Assembly: GCA_900321365.1 (NCBI GenBank)
Contig: ONVT01000281.1
Coordinates: 1-7,028 of the forward strand
Direction of reading: 5' to 3'
From: an uncultured Eubacteriales bacterium
GTDB lineage: Bacteria > Bacillota_A > Clostridia > Lachnospirales > Lachnospiraceae
Length of the DNA: 7,028 nucleotides
The notes under the pieces: model-generated
The model's input: only the letters and a program-made list of their open reading frames with translations
The model's database searches: none
Told to the model about the DNA's origin: nothing
Shown here: one piece after another, positions 1 to 5,823 of the stretch
Layout: every line of letters begins with the position of its first letter
Position numbering within the stretch: position 1 is the stretch's first letter
Translations under genes and position numbers: made by a program

Positions 1-480
1 GAAGAATCCGCCGCCTTTGATCCCGTTCGTGCACAGAAGCGCAAGCAGGAAGGCAATCAGATTCACCAGGATCATATTCAGGACCACAAAAATGAATGTG
101 ATCAGAATGGACCAGATAAACTGCGGATCCTGGAACATGGCAATATAATTGCCGAATCCCACAAACTGCGTATACTGAATGCCTGTCCAGTCCGTAAACG
201 AATAGAAGATACCCAGGCACAGAGGTATGATCACGGTAACGAGAAATGTAAACAGAAGCGGGAACAGAAAGAGGATGTAGATAATCTTCCTGTGATGCTT
301 CAGTGTGGGAAACAGGTAGAGACCGATAATCGTCGCTGCCAGACCGACCACCAGCAATGCCCCGCGGTACGGTGCGCTGCTCCCACTGAAAGCCAGCACC
401 AGCGAGGAAACCATTAAGGCAATGCCGCCAATGAGTAAGATAAGTGACAGCAGTTTGCGCGAAGCAGAATCAGCATTCAT
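1..480 (-). CDS. Sugar ABC transporter permease, MalF/UgpA type, N-terminal 160 residues (partial)
   Basis: This is the first half of an integral membrane permease of the binding-protein-dependent carbohydrate ABC transporter family (MalF/UgpA side of the heterodimer); it runs off the window. The start at 480 follows the ribosome binding site AGAGGGGGA. The protein opens MNADSASRKLL. Hydrophobic segments lie near residues 10-31, 39-58, 66-92 and 121-150. The third, followed by IFYSFTDWTG and FVGFGNYIAMFQDP, matches the canonical first helix and periplasm-side loop of this family. The first two helices are therefore an N-terminal extension, a known variation in some MalF-type proteins. The EAA loop that contacts the ATPase would lie beyond the window. 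It is 91 nt downstream of the binding-protein gene on the same strand, so it most likely partners that protein. A second permease (MalG type) is expected next; the ATPase may be encoded elsewhere. Family assignment is firm; the exact substrate is inferred from the locus. Confidence 0.9.
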   Translation of the reverse strand, partial: MNADSASRKLLSLILLIGGIALMVSSLVLAFSGSSAPYRGALLVVGLAATIIGLYLFPTLKHHRKIIYILFLFPLLFTFLVTVIIPLCLGIFYSFTDWTGIQYTQFVGFGNYIAMFQDPQFIWSILITFIFVVLNMILVNLIAFLLALLCTNGIKGGGFF

Positions 481-504
481 ATAAGAATCCCCCTCTTAGT
501 GAAA

Positions 505-530
505 GGGGACGACGACCGCCGTCGCCGCCC
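505..530 (-). promoter_or_regulatory. Intercistronic hairpin between binding-protein and permease genes
   Basis: An inverted repeat pairs CGACG (510-514) with CGTCG (520-524) around a 5-nt loop. It is extended by four G-C pairs between 505-508 and the C-rich stretch 526-530, with one mismatch and one bulge. On the transcript it lies between the binding-protein stop and the permease ribosome binding site and has no following U-run, so it is not a standard intrinsic terminator. Hairpins in this position (as in malE-malF) are known to raise binding protein over permease by stabilising or partly terminating the upstream message. That role here is inferred. A smaller palindrome, TTACTTAAAGTAA, lies just upstream in the transcript at 537-549. 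Confidence 0.55.
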
Positions 531-571
531 CCAGGGTTACTTAAAGTAAATAATGATATGAATCCTGCAGA

Positions 572-1840
572 TCAGGATGCATAGTAGTCAGCAACAACCT
601 GCGTCATAACCTGCGTGAAGGTCTCCGCATCCGGAATGCTTCCAAGCGCATAGTCAAGATAGAGCTGCCCGGTCGCGTTCTGTGCAAGGCCGTCCTTCAT
701 CGTCAGCCAGTGCCATGCAGAAGTCTTGCCGGAAGCGACATGATCCGCGATCGTCTGTGCAAACGGATCGTCCGCGATGAACTTGCAGGACTTGAACGGG
801 CTGATGAAGCCGGCCTTCTTGACCAGAATCTCCTGTCCCGCATCGGTTGCAAGCCAGTCAAGGAACGCCTTGGCCGCTTCCTTGTTGTCATTGTCAAAGA
901 TTGCCCACCAGGACGGCGAATCCGCCAGGATGGTATCCTGTCCTTCGATGAACGCGTACGGGAGCATGCCAACCTTGAAGTTGCCCGCTTCCGCATACTG
1001 ATCGGCATCATTGGTCGTCATCGTGGCGCCGATCCAGGAACCCTGTGTCACGAACGCATACTTGCCGGACGCAAAGCCGAGAATCTGCTGATCATAGGTA
1101 CCGGAGGTCAGCAGAGCCGGATCGGAATACTGATTGAACAGTCCAACCATCTCCGCATAGGGCAGGAAACGCTCCTCATCGATCTGTCCGCCGTCAGCCA
1201 GCAGATCGGAGTAGGTGGTGTCATCACGGGCAAGGCCGGAATCAAGATAGACGCCAAACAGATGGTTGCCGGTTGACCAGTAAAGATCCTTTGCCTCCGC
1301 GCAGTAGCCGATGACCGCGGTAAGACCCAGCTCATCCTTCTTGGAATCAAGCGTCTCAAACGCAGCCTTCATGGATTCCGGTCCGGTGATGGATGCAGGA
1401 TCAATTCCGGCCTTCTCAAGAAGATCCGCGTTGTACGCAAGGCCGATCGCCTCAGTCGTATACGGGAAGCCTACGAGGCCGTCGGTGCCGATATAGCCCG
1501 CGTCCGTATCCTTTGCCCACTCGCAGTCGCTCTGGTCCACAAGAAGGCCGTCCCAGTTTGCGAAGTCTGCCTCCGAACCGCAGACAAAGATATCCGCGAC
1601 GCCGGTGCCCTGGTACTGCTTCTTCAGTTCATCCTGAATGTTCACGCCGCCGCCCATGGATTCGATCTCCACATGGACACCGGTCTCTTCCTCGTACTTT
1701 GCCGCCGCTTCCTTCAGAGCCGCGTCAACCTCGATCTTGCCGTTGACAAGACGCAGGGACTCGCCGTCGGCAAATGCTGTCACAGTAAGGGCAGATGCCA
1801 TAACACCGGCTGCCAAGAGAGTGAGAATCTGTTTTTTCAT
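572..1840 (-). CDS. ABC transporter extracellular sugar-binding protein
   Basis: This 422-residue protein is a family 1 (MalE-like) solute-binding protein that would capture an oligosaccharide outside the membrane and deliver it to the adjacent permease. The start at 1840 is chosen because it follows a strong GAAGGAGG site and gives a typical export signal: MKKQ, then a hydrophobic stretch, ending TAFA-DG with probable cleavage after A24. An in-frame ATG at 1903 would add 21 residues with no good ribosome binding site. Family traits include the lobe pattern VADIFVCGSE (81-90), the QGSWIGA segment (266-272), aromatic-rich SPSWWAIFD (308-316) and the C-terminal EAAKAFLDWLATDAGQE (321-337). There is no lipobox cysteine after the signal, unusual for a Gram-positive binding protein. 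The mature part has four cysteines (87, 106, 180, 352). It has its own probable promoter and a structured leader. The ligand is not readable from sequence; a glucosyl-fructose or alpha-gluco-oligosaccharide is inferred from the neighbours. Confidence 0.92.
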   Translation of the reverse strand: MKKQILTLLAAGVMASALTVTAFADGESLRLVNGKIEVDAALKEAAAKYEEETGVHVEIESMGGGVNIQDELKKQYQGTGVADIFVCGSEADFANWDGLLVDQSDCEWAKDTDAGYIGTDGLVGFPYTTEAIGLAYNADLLEKAGIDPASITGPESMKAAFETLDSKKDELGLTAVIGYCAEAKDLYWSTGNHLFGVYLDSGLARDDTTYSDLLADGGQIDEERFLPYAEMVGLFNQYSDPALLTSGTYDQQILGFASGKYAFVTQGSWIGATMTTNDADQYAEAGNFKVGMLPYAFIEGQDTILADSPSWWAIFDNDNKEAAKAFLDWLATDAGQEILVKKAGFISPFKSCKFIADDPFAQTIADHVASGKTSAWHWLTMKDGLAQNATGQLYLDYALGSIPDAETFTQVMTQVVADYYAS

Positions 1841-1884
1841 ACTTTCCTCCTTCAGTTTGACATGTAAAACACGTTCTTCCAGCT

Positions 1885-1928
1885 GCAGAAGGAGCCAAAC
1901 CATAATGAGAATAAAAGATTCCTTCTGC
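1885..1928 (-). promoter_or_regulatory. 9-bp hairpin in the leader of the binding-protein gene
   Basis: GCAGAAGGA and TCCTTCTGC form a perfect 9-bp stem (1885-1893 with 1920-1928) around a 26-nt loop. It lies in the roughly 98-nt untranslated leader implied by the promoter at 1945-1973. The transcript's 3' arm contains CUCCUUC, which is also complementary over 7 nt to the Shine-Dalgarno segment GAAGGAG (1847-1853). The stem and a Shine-Dalgarno-blocking pairing would thus be mutually exclusive. The pairing is seen in the sequence; any regulatory effect is inference. Confidence 0.5.
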
Positions 1929-1944
1929 GCTTAACACATTCGCT

Positions 1945-1973
1945 ATCATAACATCATTTGTTTAAATGAGCAA
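1945..1973 (-). promoter_or_regulatory. Probable sigma-A promoter for the binding-protein gene
   Basis: On the minus strand TTGCTC (1968-1973) and TATGAT (1945-1950) are separated by exactly 17 nt. The -10 matches consensus at 5 of 6 positions, the -35 at 3 of 6. It sits about 105 nt upstream of the binding-protein start and in an AT-rich gap after the second GH13 gene. An internal promoter here would allow transporter expression above that of the enzymes. Confidence 0.55.
1954..1969. promoter_or_regulatory. Candidate operator: inverted repeat between -35 and -10
   Basis: TCATTT and AAATGA form a 6-bp inverted repeat around GTTT, lying between the -10 and -35 hexamers. A second pair, GCTAT (1942-1946) and ATAGC (1973-1977), flanks it asymmetrically. 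The right half contains TTGTTTAAAT (1959-1968), which recurs at the fructokinase promoter. The position suits repressor binding, but no regulator gene is in the window and the motif does not match the CcpA consensus. Confidence 0.35.
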
Positions 1974-2002
1974 TAGCCACAGACACTTTTTCTTCTGATT
2001 CC

Positions 2003-3670
2003 TCAGATCCGCACAACAAAACTCTCATACGGCTGTATAAGAGGATCCGATGCTTCCGTGCGGCCGGAATTGGAGATCAGGATCTGTCCGTGGATGAACT
2101 CATCCGGAACCGGGTAGATGCGCTCCTGATCCGAGAAGCTGCATACGACAAGCAGCTTCTCGCTGCCGAGCGTCCTCGTGTAGATAAACAGGTCCGGATC
2201 ATCCTTCTCCAGAAGCTCATAGGTCCCGTCCACGATAACGTCATACTGCCTGCGCAGCGCGATCAGCTTCTGGTAGTAATGAAATACCGAATCCTCTCTC
2301 TCCAGTTCTTCCTTTGCATTGATCTTCTTATAGTCCGGATTGACCATCAGCCAGGGGGTTCCGGTCGTAAATCCGGCATTCACGCTGTCGTCCCACTGCA
2401 TCGGCGTCCTGGCATTGTCGCGGCTCTGCCTGCGCACAGCCTCAAGAGCCTGCTCCTTAGTCAGAAGACCTTTCTCAATGAAGGCTGTGACATTTCCCAT
2501 GGTTTCGATGTCATTGATCTGGTCCAGGCTCTCCCACCTGCAGTTCGTCATCCCCAGTTCCTGTCCCTGGTACACATAGGGAGTCCCCTTCATCATATGC
2601 AGGCAGGTCGCCAGCATCTTCGCGCTTTTCTCACGGAACGCGTCACTGTCATTGCCCCAGCGGGAGACGCTGCGCGGCTGGTCATGGTTTTCAAAGTACA
2701 GGGAGTTCCACGCCTCACCCTCCATGGCCGTCTGCCATTTTGTGAGGTTTTCCCTGAACTGAGGAAGGGACACCTTCCCGAGACCGTACCGGCCGAGCAC
2801 CGGATCGAAATCCAGGCTCACGTGTTCAAACTGAAAACACATATTCAGCTCTTTTCCGGAGAGGCTCGCATACCGCTTCGCCTCCTCCAGCGTGACACCC
2901 GATGTCTCACCCACCGTCATGATGTCATACCTGGAAAGCACACGGCGGTTCATCTCCTGCAGATACTCATGGACATGCGGCCCGTTGGCCGAAATATTGA
3001 ACGTCGCGAATCCCCCCGCTTCCGCAGGCGCGTCCGGCATCCCCTCCGGCTTGGAGATCAGGCTGATCACATCCATGCGGAACCCGTCAATTCCTTTCTT
3101 CAGCCACCAGTCCATCATGGAGAATACTTCATCCCGCACCTTCGGGTTCTCCCAGTTCAGATCCGGCTGCTTCTTCGAAAACAGATGGAGGTAATACTGG
3201 CCGGAAGCCTCATCAAACTTCCATGCGCTGCCCCCGAAGCAGGAGCCCCAGTTGTTGGGCTCTTCTCCATTTTCCTTCGGGTCACGCCAGATATAATAAT
3301 CCCTGTAAGGATTATCCCGCCCCTTCAGGGCCTCCTGAAACCATCTGTGCTCGTCGGACGTATGATTGACCACCAGGTCCATGACAATCTTCAGCCCCAG
3401 GCTGTGGGCCGTCTCAAGCATCTCATCAAAGTCTTCCATTGTACCGAACTCGGGATTGATTGCCTGATAGTCGCTGATGTCATAGCCATTATCGTCATTT
3501 GGAGACTGATACACCGGAGAAAGCCAGATCACATCTACGCCAAGCTCCTTAATATAGGGCAGGCGCTTCGTGATGCCGGGGATATCGCCGATCCCGTCCC
3601 CGTTGCTGTCCATAAAGCTGCGCGGATAAATCTGGTAAACAACGCTCCGCTGCCACCATTTCTGACTCAT
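2003..3670 (-). CDS. malL: GH13 oligo-1,6-glucosidase (isomaltase-type alpha-glucosidase)
   Basis: This 555-residue cytoplasmic glycoside hydrolase is expected to release glucose from the non-reducing end of short alpha-1,6-linked glucosides such as isomaltose, panose or isomaltulose. The start at 3670 follows AAAGGAG; an upstream in-frame ATG at 3715 lacks such a site. The order of GH13 elements is complete. The calcium loop DSNGDGIGD is at 21-29 and region I DLVVNHTSDEH at 98-108. The nucleophile is D200 in GFRMDVI and the acid/base is E255 in TVGE. The transition-state aspartate is D330 in ENHDQPR. The following VTLEEAKRYA and ELNMCFQFEH segments are typical of subfamily 31. Val201, next to the nucleophile, is the residue linked to alpha-1,6 preference in Bacillus and yeast enzymes. 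There is no signal peptide, so it acts on imported sugar. It follows its paralogue by 153 nt and precedes the transporter. A dextran glucosidase-like specificity is the main alternative. Confidence 0.92.
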   Translation of the reverse strand: MSQKWWQRSVVYQIYPRSFMDSNGDGIGDIPGITKRLPYIKELGVDVIWLSPVYQSPNDDNGYDISDYQAINPEFGTMEDFDEMLETAHSLGLKIVMDLVVNHTSDEHRWFQEALKGRDNPYRDYYIWRDPKENGEEPNNWGSCFGGSAWKFDEASGQYYLHLFSKKQPDLNWENPKVRDEVFSMMDWWLKKGIDGFRMDVISLISKPEGMPDAPAEAGGFATFNISANGPHVHEYLQEMNRRVLSRYDIMTVGETSGVTLEEAKRYASLSGKELNMCFQFEHVSLDFDPVLGRYGLGKVSLPQFRENLTKWQTAMEGEAWNSLYFENHDQPRSVSRWGNDSDAFREKSAKMLATCLHMMKGTPYVYQGQELGMTNCRWESLDQINDIETMGNVTAFIEKGLLTKEQALEAVRRQSRDNARTPMQWDDSVNAGFTTGTPWLMVNPDYKKINAKEELEREDSVFHYYQKLIALRRQYDVIVDGTYELLEKDDPDLFIYTRTLGSEKLLVVCSFSDQERIYPVPDEFIHGQILISNSGRTEASDPLIQPYESFVVRI

Positions 3671-3771
3671 GAATATACTCCTTTCCTGAAGCCGGTTTTT
3701 CTCCGGATTCATCACTTCACATTACAAAACTGCTCCATTCCTCAGAAGGGCGCAGCTATTCTTCTTAATGC

Positions 3772-3877
3772 TCATCTGCACCCAGGAACAACAGCCTGCC
3801 AGGGCGCAGGCATCCGTCTGTCTTCATCTGCTTCCCAGGACAACAGCCTGCCAGGGCGCGAGCGTCAGCCTCTCTTC
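3772..3877 (-). repeat. Tandem copy of the 3' end of the upstream GH13 gene
   Basis: Two adjoining 54-nt units overlap by 2 nt. One is the coding end of the first GH13 gene (3824-3877), the other follows its stop (3772-3825). A central 20 nt is identical and about 46 of 54 positions match. One inserted and one missing base compensate each other. Read in the corresponding frame, the downstream copy gives DEDRRMPAPWQAVVPGCR-stop against HEERLTLAPWQAVVLGSR-stop in the gene. The copies share an ATGA-type junction. The 9-mer AGGGCGCAG recurs once more at 3747-3755, possibly a third, badly decayed unit. The downstream copy can also fold as a 6-bp hairpin (GCCTGC 3794-3799 with GCAGGC 3806-3811). 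It is either a local duplication or the remnant of a lost paralogue. Confidence 0.8.
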
Positions 3878-5533
3878 ATGAAGCTGCACATCCGGCAGAT
3901 TGCTGAGCAGGACCTTCCTGACGTCTTCCGGCAGTGTGATCGTGGCCGGAGCTGCCTGCATGTTGACCGCGACCAACACATCCGGGGTACTCTCTTCAAT
4001 ACCGCTGACATACCCCTTTTCCACGCTCTTCCTCCGGTAGGCCATCAGATTCCTCACCTCCGGCATATACGGCTCCAGCTGTCCGTATACGAAAGTATCC
4101 TTATATACAGGGTCTTTCCTGAGCGCGGCCAGCTTCTGGTAAAAATACCAGACCGAGTCCGGATCAGCAAGGTTTCCCTCCACATTGATGGCCGTATAGT
4201 TCTCATTTTCCATCTGCCAGGGCGTCCCCTCCGTAAAACCCGCATGCGGCTGAGAAGACCACTGCATGGGTGTTCTGGCGTTGTCACGGCTGTACTTTGA
4301 TATGGCCGCGAAAGCCTGCTCCCTGGTACATCCGGCGTCCAGCGCTGTCCTGAACTGGTCGATAGCGCCGATATCGAGCATTTCCTCTTCCGAGTGAAAG
4401 ACCTTGTTCTCCATGCCGATCTCCTGCCCCTGATAGATGAAGGGGATGCCCCGAAGCAGGAAATAAGCGCAGGCAAGCGCCTTCTTGCTCACATCACTAA
4501 GCTCCCCGGCAGGTATGTAGCGGCTGACTCCGCGGGACTGATCGTGGTTTTCAATGATGTTGGACAGAAAACCTGTCAGACCGATCCTGGTCTGTGCATG
4601 GAATACACATCTCTTGTAGTCCTCGCCCACGCAGGGTTTCCGGTCATAGAAGCCTTTCTCACTCCTTCCGAAATGATCCTCCTCAAAGTCAAACATGGTC
4701 GAAAAGTATCCGCCCTCTCCGATATAGTCGGGGATCTCTTCCTCCTTCTCTCCATCGACTTCCCCCACGGTGAACGCGCCATACTTCGAGAATGTTCTCT
4801 CCTGCATTTCCGACAGGAACTCACCGATCCCGGATGCGTCCTTCAGCATATTGAAAAGAGATGTAAGGCCGTCCTCCCGGTCAGGCGCATAGTTTTGAAA
4901 CACAGCCGGTTTCTTTATGTTGACAATCGCGTCAATTCGGAAACCGCCCAGCCCCTTTTCCAGCCACCAGTTGATATTCCTGTACACTTCCTCCCGCACG
5001 CGCTCATTTTCCCAGTTGAGGTCCGGCTGTTTTTTATGAAAAACATGCAGATAGACCAGATCCGGATGACCCGGCAGATCATCCCAGGCCGGTCCGCCGA
5101 AATAGGACCGCCAGTTGGTGGGCAGTTCCCCGTTCTCACCCTTTTTCCGGATGTAGAAATACTTCCCGTACTCTCCGTCCGGATCCTCACAGGCTTTCCG
5201 GAACCACTCATGCTCATCGGAACAGTGATTGACCACCAGGTCCATCAGGACAGACATATCCCTCTTCTTCGCTTCCGCGATCAGCTCCTCCATATCCTCC
5301 ATCGTGCCGAACCGGGGATCGATCGCGTAGTAATCAGAGATGTCATACCCCTCATCCGCCAGGGGAGACTGATAGACCGGGGACAGCCAGATGATGTCGA
5401 CGCCCAGTTCCTTCAGATAATCCAGCTTTGCCGTCACACCTTTTATATCTCCGATCCCGTCGCCGTTTGTATCATAAAAGCTCTTCGGATAAACCTGATA
5501 TACTATTTTATCGTGCCACCATTTGCGTTCCAT
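3824..5533 (-). CDS. GH13 alpha-glucosidase, paralogue with Ala next to the nucleophile
   Basis: This 569-residue cytoplasmic hydrolase should remove terminal alpha-linked glucose from an imported oligosaccharide. The start at 5533 follows GGAGG at 7 nt. It has the calcium loop DTNGDGIGD (21-29) and region I DLVVNHCSDEH (98-108). The nucleophile is D201 in GFRIDAI, the acid/base E258 in TVGE, and the stabilising D331 in IENHDQSR. SRDNARTPMQW (415-425) is shared by the subfamily, and the protein ends LAPWQAVVLGSR. It aligns along its whole length with the next gene, so the two are old tandem paralogues. Here Ala202 replaces the Val next to the nucleophile, and the segment after the acid/base (DGEKEEEIPDYIGEGG) is quite different. 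By family knowledge this argues against strict alpha-1,6 specificity and allows alpha-1,4 or sucrose-type substrates. The RLDRD isomerisation motif of sucrose isomerases is absent. Hydrolase class is firm; linkage is inferred. Confidence 0.92.
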   Translation of the reverse strand: MERKWWHDKIVYQVYPKSFYDTNGDGIGDIKGVTAKLDYLKELGVDIIWLSPVYQSPLADEGYDISDYYAIDPRFGTMEDMEELIAEAKKRDMSVLMDLVVNHCSDEHEWFRKACEDPDGEYGKYFYIRKKGENGELPTNWRSYFGGPAWDDLPGHPDLVYLHVFHKKQPDLNWENERVREEVYRNINWWLEKGLGGFRIDAIVNIKKPAVFQNYAPDREDGLTSLFNMLKDASGIGEFLSEMQERTFSKYGAFTVGEVDGEKEEEIPDYIGEGGYFSTMFDFEEDHFGRSEKGFYDRKPCVGEDYKRCVFHAQTRIGLTGFLSNIIENHDQSRGVSRYIPAGELSDVSKKALACAYFLLRGIPFIYQGQEIGMENKVFHSEEEMLDIGAIDQFRTALDAGCTREQAFAAISKYSRDNARTPMQWSSQPHAGFTEGTPWQMENENYTAINVEGNLADPDSVWYFYQKLAALRKDPVYKDTFVYGQLEPYMPEVRNLMAYRRKSVEKGYVSGIEESTPDVLVAVNMQAAPATITLPEDVRKVLLSNLPDVQLHEERLTLAPWQAVVLGSR

Positions 5534-5586
5534 TTTCCCGCCTCCGTATTTCAGCTCTTCTATAAACGTCAGTCATCCTGACATTT

Positions 5587-5619
5587 CTGACTGTCGCACC
5601 GGGAAGTACAGCGAGTCAG
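5587..5619 (-). promoter_or_regulatory. Hairpin in spacer, 9 bp with a 2-nt bulge
   Basis: CTGACT (5587-5592) pairs with AGTCAG (5614-5619), and CGC (5595-5597) with GCG (5611-5613), around a 13-nt loop. In the transcript it ends about 50 nt before the GH13 start codon. No U-run follows. It may shape or protect the 5' end of a processed GH13 message; that is inference. Confidence 0.4.
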
Positions 5620-5659
5620 ATCAGCTCATCTGCCGCGGCAGTATCACATACAGATACGA

Positions 5660-5700
5660 CGGGCGAAGCCAGACTGCATCTGTGCATCCCGCTTCGTCCG
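5660..5700 (-). promoter_or_regulatory. Hairpin in spacer, 10-nt arms with one mismatch
   Basis: The arms 5660-5669 and 5691-5700 pair at 9 of 10 positions (core CGAAGC/GCTTCG) around a 21-nt loop that contains a repeated TGCAT. It lies in the middle of the long spacer. No terminator-like U-run follows on the minus strand, so an attenuator or RNA-processing site is more likely than an intrinsic terminator, if it has a role at all. Confidence 0.4.
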
Positions 5701-5823
5701 CCGTCCATTTCCATCCTGCCATGTCAAGGTATGCCAAAGGCAATTACAAATGCTATAAAATATCATCGCGCACTCTGGCGCAGCCTGGCCGATGGTGGAA
5801 TCGATACCTCAGCCGTAACAGTA

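Larger units (their letters stand above)
5534..5823 (-). other. 290-nt structured spacer between fructokinase and GH13 genes
   Basis: I find no convincing gene on either strand; the frames that cross it are fragments without a good ribosome binding site or recognisable residues. It does hold several inverted repeats: a perfect 12-bp palindrome CTGCCGCGGCAG (5630-5641), GTATC/GATAC at 5641-5657, and the two larger hairpins listed separately. A perfect TTGACA occurs on the minus strand (5722-5727), but nothing resembling a -10 lies 16-18 nt beyond it. The ribosome binding site of the GH13 gene (GGAGG, 5541-5545) closes the spacer. There is no hairpin followed by a U-run, so read-through from the fructokinase gene is possible. 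Confidence 0.5.

Noticed and set aside
1841..1903. A 21-residue N-terminal extension of the binding protein starting at 1903.
   Set aside because: It would place charged residues before a normal signal peptide, lacks a good ribosome binding site, and covers the leader hairpin; the start at 1840 follows GAAGGAGG.
3671..3715. A start at 3715 for the oligo-1,6-glucosidase.
   Set aside because: The start at 3670 has AAAGGAG at the right distance and gives the usual N-terminus WWQRSVVYQIYPRSF.
2090..4300. A 736-codon open frame on the plus strand across both GH13 genes (and a similar one at 4394-5581).
   Set aside because: They lie antisense to genes with complete catalytic motifs, show no recognisable domain or ribosome binding site, and are expected where codon bias of the real gene suppresses stops on the opposite strand.
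2003..5533. Either GH13 protein as a sucrose isomerase or trehalulose synthase.
   Set aside because: The RLDRD isomerisation motif is not visible in either protein, and neither has an export signal.
5699..5727. A promoter using the perfect TTGACA at 5722-5727.
   Set aside because: The bases 16-18 nt beyond it are GC-rich (ACGGCG) and do not resemble a -10 element.
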